Below, piece by piece: positions 24,363 through 34,277 of a DNA stretch of 64,000 nt (its first letter is position 1; the number at the start of each line of letters is the position of its first letter). The DNA lies in NCBI RefSeq assembly GCF_009017415.1, contig NC_092410.1, positions 2,666,001 through 2,730,000 of the forward strand. Reading direction: 5' to 3'. A program made the translations under genes and the position numbers. Under the pieces are notes generated by a model that saw nothing but the letters and a program-made list of their open reading frames with translations, had not been told where the DNA came from and ran no database searches. This DNA comes from Aspergillus flavus. Taxonomy: Eukaryota > Ascomycota > Eurotiomycetes > Eurotiales > Aspergillaceae.

Positions 24363-24373
24363 GGACACAAAAA
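24363..24373. repeat. Right copy of 11-bp direct repeat (possible target-site duplication)
   Basis: GGACACAAAAA, identical to 24113-24123. The neighbouring bases continue to resemble each other (AGAT and AATAT), which would fit a slightly longer duplication that has drifted. Confidence 0.6.
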
Positions 24374-26097
24374 ATATCTGTTCACTAAGATGCCTGCAAA
24401 AGAAGGCAGCTGCTAGGGGCCTCGTGGCTCAGGCAGCTGAGTAGCATGCCTGGGAACGGTGGACTGTCAGGGTAAGCATGATGTCAGGCCGGGGGGCCTG
24501 CTAAGTGACCGGCGAGGAAAGGGCTAGGGGACTCCTTGCCTTGGGTCTTATGTGTTTGTCTGATATTAAAACGCCTGGCGCCGTTTACTTGGATTACGTC
24601 CATGAGCTTCCTGTGAAGCTTATCTGCAACAGGCATGGAAGCTGTTAGACCCGCCGCAATGTAGCATGTTGCAAGTAGTTGGCAGTTGGACTCGCTCTTC
24701 ATTAAAGGCGAAAGACCCACGTGAGAGTAGAGCGTACAAGGTATGAAAGTGTTCAGCTCCAATACATGTGGAATGAACTGGCTGATCTGTGTCTGCTTAC
24801 ACAGAATCGCCAATCCCAATACCAGGATGGTAGAAAGGCTCCGACAACAACCTTGATGGAATATACGCCAGCTACAAGGCATTCGGCGAGATTCGCATAA
24901 TCGGAAACGCGGCACATGTTCACTAAGCAGAGGTCAATGATATTCACATTCATAATTTGCTAGGAGTAACAGGTAATGCTCATGGTAAGAGGACACATCA
25001 TGATCACCAGATGGGCCCATGTCGCATTCAAGTCGTTATTCAGATGTTTTGCACCATGCCAGTGGTACCGGTGTTAGTTGCTAAAAAAGAGCAAGCTGCG
25101 GAATATATGGTAGGGCACGAGTGGGATACTATCGCTTTCGTCTTCGGGATTCATGGTAAATCAAGCCTGGCCATCGTGGTTGTGTTTATAATGGAGCGAC
25201 CTTAATCCAACAACGACCAGCTCTCGATTTCCGGGCGACTGATTGGGACTTGGGTGCTACAGGGCAGTCTATATTGCACTGCCTCAATTACTAACCGTTA
25301 ACAGTCTCTTTTGACACCAATTTGCCCTCAATAAAAGCACCAGTTTCGCCAAGGATAGTCGAGTCATCGTCCTGTATCTCACATTACTATTGGTTTGCTC
25401 GTAAAGCGTATCCACCTGGCGCTAGAGTTGGGGGGGTTCTGGGCTTTAGTCATTTGGCCCAGGTCTTTTAGTCCTCCCCGATGATCATTATCACTTTGCG
25501 CGATTTCCGACTACTGTGTAGATAATAGTCAAACGCAACCACTTAGGTCCTGAATGTCTCCCTAAGTGTCCGGAGCTTACTGGAAAATTCTTATCAAATG
25601 AGCCGAAGTATTTCCGATACAAATCAGAATGTCTCAAGATACAAGTAGTAAGTTCCTTTGTTTTGACTACGAGTGACAGTCAGAAACATGGCTGAAGGGA
25701 TTGTGGAGCCGCCAGAATTTAGCCTCTTGGGTGCTATACATAGTGGAGACGCCGTGCAGTCGGGGTAACAAAACTGGCCGTTTCCAGCCACACATAACCA
25801 AGGACGAGAATTAGTCCCTCCGGCCGCTACGTAAAAGCTCTAATATGCCGCCGCTTACAGCCTGACATTTGACTTGAAGAGCGTATGAGAGGGTTGATAA
25901 GCATCAGGTGACGCCCTGGCCCCATGACGGGTCGGGATGACCCGGTGATCGTCTTGTACACAGCACATTTATACTACGGTGGAGAGCTGAGATAAATAAA
26001 GCTGCGCCCCAGACCTGCCAGCCTCGTCGCGTGAAGCATATAAACAATCGTAGGCCCAGCCTCTCTCTGCCCGTAACGTCCTTGCGATCCGATCAAA

Positions 26098-26898
26098 ATG
26101 GCGGGACGATCCCCAACCCGCCTTCTCTTCACACTAGCGACACCCTCCTTACTAGTGGGCTACGGCACGCATGTCTGGCTAAACTCACTGGAAGCACGAT
26201 ATCCCCCTATTGCTCCAGACAGAACCAGCACCGAGCTTCTCCGTACACCAGCCAACTCAACAACTCAACATGTCCCCCACATAGACATCTACGCCGCCCG
26301 GATCCGTCTCCGCGACCTTCAAGCACGGACCAACAACCCCACAGAAAAACCCACGAAACAAGACCTGAACATCGCCTGGGCACAATCGTTACTGAACTGC
26401 AGCATACTTCGCCTAGAAGCCAAAGTGATCGGACTCTTCAGCAAGGGCAAATTCAACCCAGGCGATCTGGGAACCACCCCAGCAGGATTCAGCCCTGATC
26501 CAGAAACGGGGGCTCCGCGTGAGCTTCTAAATGGGGCCATGACTGTTATTCGACAGCCGGTGCGTGACGAGCCTTTGTTAGTGAAATGGGAGATCCCAGA
26601 TGGGCCAAGGCGGTTCTTTGAGATGATTGCTCGTTGGGGGTATCCATGGCGCTTAATGACGGGTGGACGGCATGAGATGAGTGTCGAGGGGCCGTTTGAC
26701 GGTGAAGGGGATGAGGAGGGCCTAGGCCCGTTTGTGGAGGTGCGTTTCGCTTCGGCGCACACGTATGAGATCGTACCCGAGGAGGGAGGTCTTTTACAGC
26801 AGAAGACTATCCCGAAGTGGGTTGGGAGGTTGCATCGTGGGTATGCCCGGTTTTTGTTGGATACTGCTGTGAAGGAGTTGGTGGAGGGGACAAAGTGA
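26098..26898 (+). CDS. Unknown protein with N-terminal membrane segment
   Basis: A single exon of 266 residues; the ATG at 26098 has a good fungal context (TCAAAATGG). Residues about 8-30 form one hydrophobic stretch (LLFTLATPSLLVGYGTHVWL) that may be a membrane anchor or signal. The rest is soluble and looks folded: a helical region around residues 75-115 (AWAQSLLNCSILRLEAKVIG), then a mixed segment with RFFEMIARWGYPWRLMTGGRH and a C-terminal part ending in GYARFLLDTAVKEL. I see no catalytic motif and do not recognise the family. The helix-rich layout with a Trp/Tyr-rich middle might suggest a small-molecule-binding fold, but I cannot support that. The nearest genes are far (3.2 kb left, 1.1 kb right), so context gives no clue to its job. 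Confidence 0.75.
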   Translation: MAGRSPTRLLFTLATPSLLVGYGTHVWLNSLEARYPPIAPDRTSTELLRTPANSTTQHVPHIDIYAARIRLRDLQARTNNPTEKPTKQDLNIAWAQSLLNCSILRLEAKVIGLFSKGKFNPGDLGTTPAGFSPDPETGAPRELLNGAMTVIRQPVRDEPLLVKWEIPDGPRRFFEMIARWGYPWRLMTGGRHEMSVEGPFDGEGDEEGLGPFVEVRFASAHTYEIVPEEGGLLQQKTIPKWVGRLHRGYARFLLDTAVKELVEGTK

Positions 26899-27951
26899 TG
26901 GGTTTATTGAGTGGGTTTGGCAACGCCTGATATGATACTACGTTTTATGTGTATGCTATTTTGTATCTTTATCTGATGTATTTCAGCGTATAGAATCTAG
27001 ATTTTGGTATGAACATCATATAAATGCGCGCGCTGGCAGAGGAAGGTCCTTAGGATTGCAATATTATTGGCATCCCATTACGATATGAAGTAAAGACTCT
27101 TGGCAAATGACTATCTATTGCATAAATTATATGGTCCTCTTGTCCAGCCTTCTAGAGCAAAAGGCCTGGTATCATCCATAGCATAGTTAAAAAGCAAGAG
27201 CCTCCTAATTCTAGTACCAGTATCTAGAACGATAACGCGTATACTGTGGCTTCTAAGGCTGAACTATATACCATGCATCAGTTCCGAGATGGGTAGGCCT
27301 AAGGCTAGCGTTGGTGATAGAAACAGGTGACGTGATTCTAAATAGGACGCACTGAAGGTCATAGTGATGTGCTTCGTGGAGATCATCAAAATGAGCTAGC
27401 TCTGGCAGAGTAGCGATTTAGTGAACTCGACAGCGAATATTAAGCTTGATTTTTGAAGACGGCCCATACCACGAGAGTGCAGATATACCTAGAGAGGGAT
27501 ACTAGATAGTGAAGATAATATTTAAAAGAAACTTTACATATGGGCATTCCCCCGTCAACTGATTCACCACGCGAATATTCATCTCGGCATCGAGGCGCAT
27601 GAAAAGGTCCTATTCAAAGCCCTAAGTCACTATGGGGTAAGCGTGAGGCACAAGGCCTTCCAGCCAGAATATCGCTCTTCTCGTTTTTAATATGGTACAA
27701 ATTTGACCACGAACTTGTTTTCCCTGCAGAGAGACTGTATGGGAGTATTTCGAACTCCGTTCAGATTATCAACTTGAGGTTATTCTCTATTATCCATGCT
27801 TCTCTCATTGTATGTAGGTACAGGCAATATCCCACATCTAGATTCAATCAATTTTACATGTATACCACATAGCAACACTCATCAACACATTACCCCCTCC
27901 GAGCTCCCCAAGATCAAGTAGACAACAAAAGAAAAGAAGAAGAAGAAAAGA
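26899..27951. other. Intergenic region between convergent genes
   Basis: About 1.05 kb between the 26098 gene and the leftward secreted-protein gene. It is AT-rich, with no convincing open frame, repeat or RNA gene. It presumably contains both 3' untranslated ends. Confidence 0.5.
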
Positions 27952-28436
27952 TCAATCACACTCCTCCCCCTTCGCAACAGCCCTCCACCCCCTCCACCCC
28001 TCATACTTAACACAAACCCCCCACCCATCTCGAATCTCTCCAACCACCTCCCCAGAATCACAATCCCCACCTGCATACATACAAAGATCGAACTGCGGTT
28101 CAGAGGGACTCTTCCACGAGACCGTATCCACAATACTCAGATTCAGACCCCGGACGGTCGTCAAATCCACACATGATCGTTCCGATACGCCCTGTGCATG
28201 ATACACGCTAATGGCGAAGTTGGAGCCGCTGGTTTCGCAGCCGGGTTTGAGGAGGCGGAGGTCCCACTTTATTTTTTGTTTTTCCCGTTGGGGTTATGTT
28301 AGTTAATTCAATGGTATTTTGAGATTGAGAGGGTTGGGACTGGGGAAGTTACGTTTCTGGGTCTCAGGGTGTCGGCTGTTGTTGCTGTTCCTAGGGTTAC
28401 TAGGTTTGCGAGGAGGGTGAGGGTTGGGAGGTGCAT
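27952..28436 (-). CDS. Small secreted protein with six cysteines
   Basis: Two exons, 28353-28436 and 27952-28266, joined in phase 0 over an 86-base intron, giving 132 residues. The N-terminus is a clear signal peptide (MHLPTLTLLANLVTLGTATT, cleavage probably after residue 20 or so). The mature part of about 110 residues has six cysteines (in PGCET, RSCVD, LCMY, GDCDS, VCVK and EECD), enough for three disulphides. It is Gly/Trp-rich towards the end and closes with CD before the stop. Size, secretion signal and even cysteine count fit fungal small secreted or effector-like proteins, but I recognise no family, so the function is unknown. A TATA-like element lies about 90 bases upstream of the ATG. 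The frame without the intron would lack the signal peptide, which supports the spliced model. Confidence 0.75.
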
Positions 28437-28522
28437 TTTTGGTAGTTTTGTTTAGGGGGGTTGACTCTTGGAGGGGGTTGGGTGGAATTGAAGATCTAGA
28501 ACGATGTGACCATGGGTTTCAA

Positions 28523-28533
28523 CTTATTTATAG
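28523..28533 (-). promoter_or_regulatory. TATA box of the small secreted protein gene
   Basis: On the minus strand the sequence reads CTATAAATAAG, about 87-97 bases upstream of the ATG at 28436, with a C-rich leader in between. Position and sequence fit a fungal TATA box of a regulated gene. Confidence 0.55.
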
Positions 28534-28899
28534 GTGGGAATGAAGTGCTCTTTTCTTTTCTTTTTTTGATCCACCTGACTCGAAGTTGAGTTCTGGATTG
28601 CCAGGAACCCGAACTCACTAATGCGGGCACCCGAAACACGGCAAATGACAAAACCCCGGGGCACTTCCCACCCGGCCGGCCATTGGCTCGGGGATGTGAT
28701 GAACGATTAGTTGTGGACAAGTGAGGATACTTCGATGCAACCCTCATTTCTTAGTCTGCAGGGATCTTGGTCCACAATGGTCTGAATTTGAACAATTCTA
28801 TTAATACATCGAACGTGCAAGTATTGGGCAAAGAATACAGCCCGTGTCCATCTATAGTAAACCCCGGACCCGTTTATCGCTTTTCTCTATGTTGACCGT

Positions 28900-30712
28900 C
28901 TACTGCCTGCTGTTCGGGGATAACCGCCACGCCCGCAGGGGAAGTCCCTGCAGCTTCAGCACCGCCGGTCGGATAAACATGAAAAAGGTGACGGTGCCAA
29001 TCAGCACACATAAAATGTTCGTCGTGTAATACCCATCATGGATGGTTTGACAGGAGCCGCCGCCATTTGTGCAACGGTTCTTATCCGGTTCCAGCGCGCA
29101 GGAGAAAGGTGCAGTGACCAATTCACCCTTCAACTGGTCCGCCGCAGGAGGCACGCTAGGAGGGATGCACGTCGCCTCGGTAAACATATCTACAAGCTTC
29201 AGGATGAAGTAGCGTGGGAATGTGCCGCCCAGGTTGGAGACACTGCGCGAGTCAGTTTACAGTTACACCAGTTTAATGTCGTGCAAAGGGACCAGGAAAG
29301 GGAAATGTCAAAACTCACGTTGCCAGTAGCGTCATGTAGGTTCCTCCAATCGCTGGATCGGAGATGCGTGCATGGAACGCAGACACAGCGACGAACATGA
29401 CCGTGTTCATGAAAGTCGACAGCACATGCTCCCCAATCACCGTCAGCATATACCAGAACGGGACCTCCGAACCCGACGGATAAATCATAACGGTCAACTG
29501 TGCCAGAACAGCCGCTGCCAGTCGTCCCATGAAGGCCCAACACCACAGGCGCATGGGAGTGTACTCGGTCGACCATTTGCCAGCATAGTAGCCCAAGCCA
29601 ATCTCGAACGGAAAGTCAATCAGCACGACCAATGCCATGTTGTCTTGGCCAAAACCCTTATCCAACAACTTCAAACTGGTTACGCCGTCGTTGGCCTGGA
29701 ATCCGATCTTGGCGATCAGGTGCACCAAGATGATCGTTTGAACGTTCTTGAGTTTGAGCACGCTCCACATGCTCTTATACACATCCGAAATACTGTCCCG
29801 ATCATGGGTCTTGTCTTCCTTCTTCATGATAGCCAAACAAGTCGTCACGACTAGGTACGCCCATCCCCAGAATGTCAGATACGTTCCCAACGAGAGCAGG
29901 CCTCCTTCTCCGGGGATAGATCGGAACCAGCGATTGGCGAAATCCTGCGAATTGAATGCCAAGAACACCGTGTACGACAAGAAATGACCAGCCGTCAAGC
30001 CGACCGTCTGTGCGGTCGAGGCATAGGAGATGTTTGGTGGGGACATGAGCGTAATGGCCCATCCGTCCACCGCAATGTCCTGCGTGGCGCAGAAAAACAC
30101 CAGCAGGAACCACCAGTATGTAAAGTTCCAGACCCCAGCGCCGCCGTTAGCGCCCGCCTGCACCATCATATCACCAATTCGCCCGCCCATATAAATCATG
30201 GCCAATCCAGCAATCACCTGAACCGGTGTGATCCAGCTCTTGCGGCGACCAAATCTCCGACTCCAGACCGCATCCACAATGGGGCTCCAGAGTAGTTTAA
30301 GTGAATAGGGATACGAAGCAAGGGAGAAGACACCGATCTGACCGTAGGACAGGTAGGGCTTGAGTAGGAACGGGACCGATCCCGTGGCTAACCCCATGGG
30401 CACTCCCTGGAGAAAGTATAACACGCACAACAGCAAGAAGTTTCTCTTATCGCTTCGTGGGAGGTTCGAAAAACTCGTCGTGGTTAATCCCGGTGTTTGC
30501 GGGGTGACCGGGGGGTCGTGGTCTAAGGAGAAGCTGGAGCGGGACATGATGCGGGAGGCTTGTGCGGACGACGTCGATTCGATAGAGGTGTCCCTCTTGC
30601 GCATTTCAATGTTGGAATTCATTCCGTCTCTCGCATGGCCGTTCTGGCTGGTCGCAACTCTCAGGGTCGGCTTGGAGCGACGTTTGGACACCGTGCGGTC
30701 CTTGCGCTTCAT
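28900..30712 (-). CDS. Acetyl-CoA transporter, SLC33A1/ACATN type
   Basis: Two exons, 29319-30712 and 28900-29242, join in frame to 578 residues. The ATG at 30712 is used because the frame upstream of it has only a TTG. A polar Ser/Arg-rich head of about 90 residues precedes the multi-pass membrane part. Family landmarks are FLQGVPMGLATGSVPFLL, SYPYSLKLLWSPIVDAVW, RRKSWITPVQ, FFCATQDIAVDGWAITL and SDPAIGGTYMTLLATVSNLG, the last crossing the intron. In animals this family moves cytosolic acetyl-CoA into the ER/Golgi lumen for acetylation of glycoproteins and glycolipids; the fungal role is inferred from that. A cysteine-containing luminal loop (EPDKNRCTNGGGSCQ) lies before the last helices. 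Length and helix layout are normal for the family. The right neighbour on the same strand is unrelated. Confidence 0.9.
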
Positions 30713-31317
30713 CGGTAGTTCCGTTTGCAACGAGACAGTCTGAAGTCGCGTCGCGCGTCGTTTGTTGGGATCGGAGTGAGGCTAAAGAGAAGGTATCAAA
30801 GATTGTTTGGCGCGTCAGACACGGTTCGTGGGTGGCCCCTGGTCAATTCTGCATACTAGTCGATCGATCGCTTAGCTTAAACTCTTCGGGTTGGTCGGTC
30901 CAGGATGACGTGAGAGGTGACAGGAAAGACAGAATTGAAGAAGAAGAAGATCAAACGAGAGTAAGGAGTGGATTTGTAATTGGAAAAGACCCAAGGGATA
31001 GGAGTTCGACCGGCGTAGTTCCTCCGATATCCGTGGAGGCGAAGTATTTCAAAGCAAAGGAAAGTCAAAAGGTGTCCTCAACGGGAACTCGTTTTCAGGG
31101 TAAGTCATTCATTAACCATTTCTGGAAAGTCTGGTTTCCCCGGTGGACCCACTCGATCTGCAGGCTCCCATTGGCCCGAGCTTCTCTGCAGGAAAAACAT
31201 TGGCACTGAGACACCTCAGTCACCCAACCATCTACTCGGTACACTTTACATGCTCTACGTTGCCTACCTTTCATGGCTGTTTTCTTCATGTTGATTGATT
31301 TCTTTTTATCGCTCAAA
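30713..31317. other. Short intergenic region between two leftward genes
   Basis: About 600 bases between the transporter start and the stop of the ankyrin gene. Its left part should hold the transporter promoter and leader; an A/G-rich run (GAAGAAGAAGAAGA) lies near 30935-30950. No gene seen. Confidence 0.5.
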
Positions 31318-32382
31318 CTATAGTTGATTCACCATTCGTTGGCCAGTCCTCAACAAAAGATTCGTCACCATCTCATGTCCGTTCACCACAGCCTGAAACA
31401 ATGGTGTCCGGCCCAGGAGGTCCTTGGAGTCGACATCCACCCGTCCACTTTCAAGCAGCAGCTTGACAACTGCCGCGTGACCATTTCTTGCCGCCCAGGA
31501 CAGTGGCGATGAGCCTTCATGATCTCTTGAGTCCATGTTCACCTGTTTGGTTTCTAGCAATAGCCGTACCACTGTCTCGTGCCCATTCTCTGCAGCCCAG
31601 GAGAGTGGTGTTCGGCTAGAGTCGTCTTTAGTATCCACATCAGCCTCTCCAGTGTCGATCAGCAGTTTGACTAAGAAGTCATGTCCATTCTCCGCAGCCC
31701 GAGATAGTGGCGTTCGGCCAGCTTCAGAATCTTTTGAGTTCACTTCAGCCTGTCCAGTTTCCAGTAACAGCCTGGCCACCGTCTCATGTCCAAGCTCCGC
31801 AGCCCAACCAAGTGGTGTCGACCCGGTGACATCTTTTGAGTTTACATCGACTTTGCCGGTGTCAAGGAGGACCTTCACTACCGCCTCATCCCCTGATTGT
31901 GCAGCCAATGTTAGAGGGGTTAGAAACAAACTATCGCTTGAATTCACATCAACTAGCCCGGATTCGAGTAACAGTTGCACCACACCGGCATGTCCATTTC
32001 CTGCAGCCCAACCTAGCGGTCCCCGACCCAGCTCAAAATCCACGGCGTTTAGATCAACTTTTCCGGTTTCAAGTAAAAGGTGGACCATCTCCTCGTGCCC
32101 GTTCATCGCGGCGATGGACATTGCAGTTAAGCCTGATTCATCGCCTGCATCCGGGAAAGCGCCCTCTCGGATGCTAATCCACGCAGTATCTTCCACACCG
32201 TGCGCCGCAGCCCAGACTAGCGCTGAGCTCTCTGAGTTCCATGCATTAAACCGATACAAGTATGGGTTGATGACAGCGTGAAGCACACGGTTGACTTGGG
32301 ATAGAGCATTGATATCCTCCTCCGTCTCAAGAAACTCGGCGACTACCAACAAAAGCTCACAGGGCAAGCGCAGCAGCGACAT
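31318..32382 (-). CDS. F-box-like and ankyrin-repeat protein
   Basis: A single exon of 354 residues from the ATG at 32382. The open frame continues upstream only through a TTG, and the F-box-like motif starts at once (MSLLRLPCELLLVVAEFLET), which supports this start. That N-terminal motif (about residues 4-45, ending VINPYLYR) resembles the F-box that binds Skp1 in SCF ubiquitin ligases. From about residue 75 there are eight tandem ankyrin repeats on a regular 33-35-residue unit (TPLSWAAENGHETVVRLLLE is a typical one), plus a degenerate leading one. The last repeat is cut short at the stop. The probable role is a substrate adaptor for ubiquitination, inferred from the domain pair, which is common and fast-evolving in filamentous fungi. 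The partner protein is unknown. The repeats create a long open frame on the other strand that is not a gene. Confidence 0.85.
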   Translation of the reverse strand: MSLLRLPCELLLVVAEFLETEEDINALSQVNRVLHAVINPYLYRFNAWNSESSALVWAAAHGVEDTAWISIREGAFPDAGDESGLTAMSIAAMNGHEEMVHLLLETGKVDLNAVDFELGRGPLGWAAGNGHAGVVQLLLESGLVDVNSSDSLFLTPLTLAAQSGDEAVVKVLLDTGKVDVNSKDVTGSTPLGWAAELGHETVARLLLETGQAEVNSKDSEAGRTPLSRAAENGHDFLVKLLIDTGEADVDTKDDSSRTPLSWAAENGHETVVRLLLETKQVNMDSRDHEGSSPLSWAARNGHAAVVKLLLESGRVDVDSKDLLGRTPLFQAVVNGHEMVTNLLLRTGQRMVNQL

Positions 32383-34277
32383 TGGCGTTTGTTTTAGAAA
32401 CTCAAGGTAAGAAGCGAAAGCGATGGTGGTACGGGCGTCTTCGGATTCACGGTAGGCGGCACCCGAACTCGATACTAGCTTGAAGAGGAGCAGGGATTGA
32501 TGAGGGGATGCCAAGATTGCTTGACCTCGATATGACCGGTCTCAATGCTATCTCAAAGTTGGCCAACTCTTTTTGGAACATTTGAGGCAAACCGTGACCT
32601 CCCGCTCGATGCCCTGCCTCTTATACCCCTCGTCTGCTTTCCGTTGTTTCTAACTACTACCTCGCGGATTCACTAAGACGCTGACTAACTAGTTAATGAA
32701 TCGATTAATTAGCGTAACGTGACTTCAATGAGGGGATGGTCGAATCCAACATCACCGCTTCGAACGGGCCAGAACTGGCTCTGATTGGTCAACGGGGGCT
32801 ATAAAGTCGGTATGCCATCGTTGGTTCATCTTCTTAAGACACGCATATTAAAAGCGGAGACTAAGACGCCGTCGATCCTTCTTTTGTACTAGACTAATGG
32901 GTCCAGTCGGGTACCGAGGACTTACGAAGTGTCCAATACCCTTGCAGTTACTCAACTCTCCCATTAGCAGGACAGACTCTTGATATACCATAGTATCATC
33001 AGCACGCCTATACTTCCCAAATATATAGAAAATTCAAGCCCTATCATTATAGTCTTCTATTATATGGCCTCCTCTTCTACTTCTGTTTCCTTGTAAATTT
33101 TCATCCTTACTCTTGGGATATAACACACGAAAGAAAGGCTCGATTGCTTGCCTAACGACCAAAAGAACTATGGACAGGACAGTTGATGCCTGTACAGAGA
33201 TCACATGATTGGGGAGCGCTTATGTCCAATCTCTTCGATTGCGTTCGATTATGGCCCACAACCCTTCCCGGACGCCTGTTACTTCCAACAGACAATGCAT
33301 ATGAATGGGCTTGAAGACGTTGATCCCTGAGAAATCTTTTTCCTGAGAATACATGCTTGTCTCCGATTATTCGATCATTTTTCTCGTTGTCGTCGGAAAC
33401 CAGGCATATGTTATGAGGGAGGTAAGTCGACAAAGAACAACACACTGACAGGCAAAGACATCCTATGGAGAAGAAGTAATGGTAACTGAATTCAGAGATT
33501 GATTTGTAAGTGTATACTAAGTGTAGCCATCATTCAGGGACTAATTATGCACTGCAGCAAGCTAATCTTCCGAGTAGGAGGCTCGATAAAGCATACCCCT
33601 GAATTCTACATGAATAGCTTACCCGCTCGATGGCTATACTCACGATTCGTGGTCACAGGGTGCATCGGTCGAACCTCATCCAAACCCCGTCTACATTCGA
33701 AATCTACTGAATTGCAGTTTAAGCCTACAGGACGTGTCTAGTCGTATCTAGCATGTCGGCATCGACATGCGTCACGTCCGCCAACTTCGAAGGATCGATA
33801 TGGCTCGGAGGACGGCACACCCTACACCTTTTGGGGGTTTATCTGAATGGTTATGCTGACAAGGGAGTTTGGCTGATACTATGCTAAGTTAAGTGAGGTA
33901 TCTAGATTTTGACAATTGTTCTGGCTAATTTCTCCTCAGTACTGGCAAACCAGTATGAACATCCATTTTACCGATATATATGTTCTTCAAACCCAACACA
34001 AATTTCGCACGATCCTCAAAAAGAATACGTTCTCCCATATGATACGCTCTTGCTTTCTTTTCTTCTTGTTCAATTATTTAAATGTCATTATGTGCCCCCA
34101 AAATATACTCATCCAACCCTCTGTGATCACAAGGGACCCGCGGTCCGCGGCAGCCTTTGCTCCACAGCAGCCAAGACGTAAAGAAGGGTCTAAGGCCACT
34201 CTAGAAGCGTCAAGCACATTAAAGTGTCTTAGCGCAAGGAACCGCTCTTTAGCGGCTTGTCCAGGCAACCCCATAAA
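32383..34277. other. 1.9 kb intergenic region between divergent genes
   Basis: It separates the leftward ankyrin gene from the rightward cyclase gene and must hold both promoters. Several open frames under 135 codons appear on both strands without domains, good starts or joinable introns. No repeat or RNA gene is recognised. Confidence 0.5.

Larger units (their letters stand above)
22921..26097. other. 3.2 kb intergenic region holding a SINE-like element
   Basis: Between the MFS start and the next rightward gene I find no intact gene. It contains the tRNA-like, hairpin-rich element at 24124-24362, described separately. On the minus strand, 24484-24955 holds overlapping open frames of 143 and 66 codons in two frames, which could be decayed coding sequence but match nothing I recognise. 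The rest shows no features. The last 150 bases before 26098 are presumably the promoter of that gene. Confidence 0.5.

Noticed and set aside
24415..24475. Second tRNA-like sequence (GGGGCCTCGTGGCTCAGGCAG)
   Set aside because: No B box follows at a usable distance and the stems do not pair.
31535..32281. Open frame of 248 codons on the plus strand
   Set aside because: It is the mirror of the ankyrin repeats on the minus strand; its Ser/Cys/Pro-rich translation has no domain.
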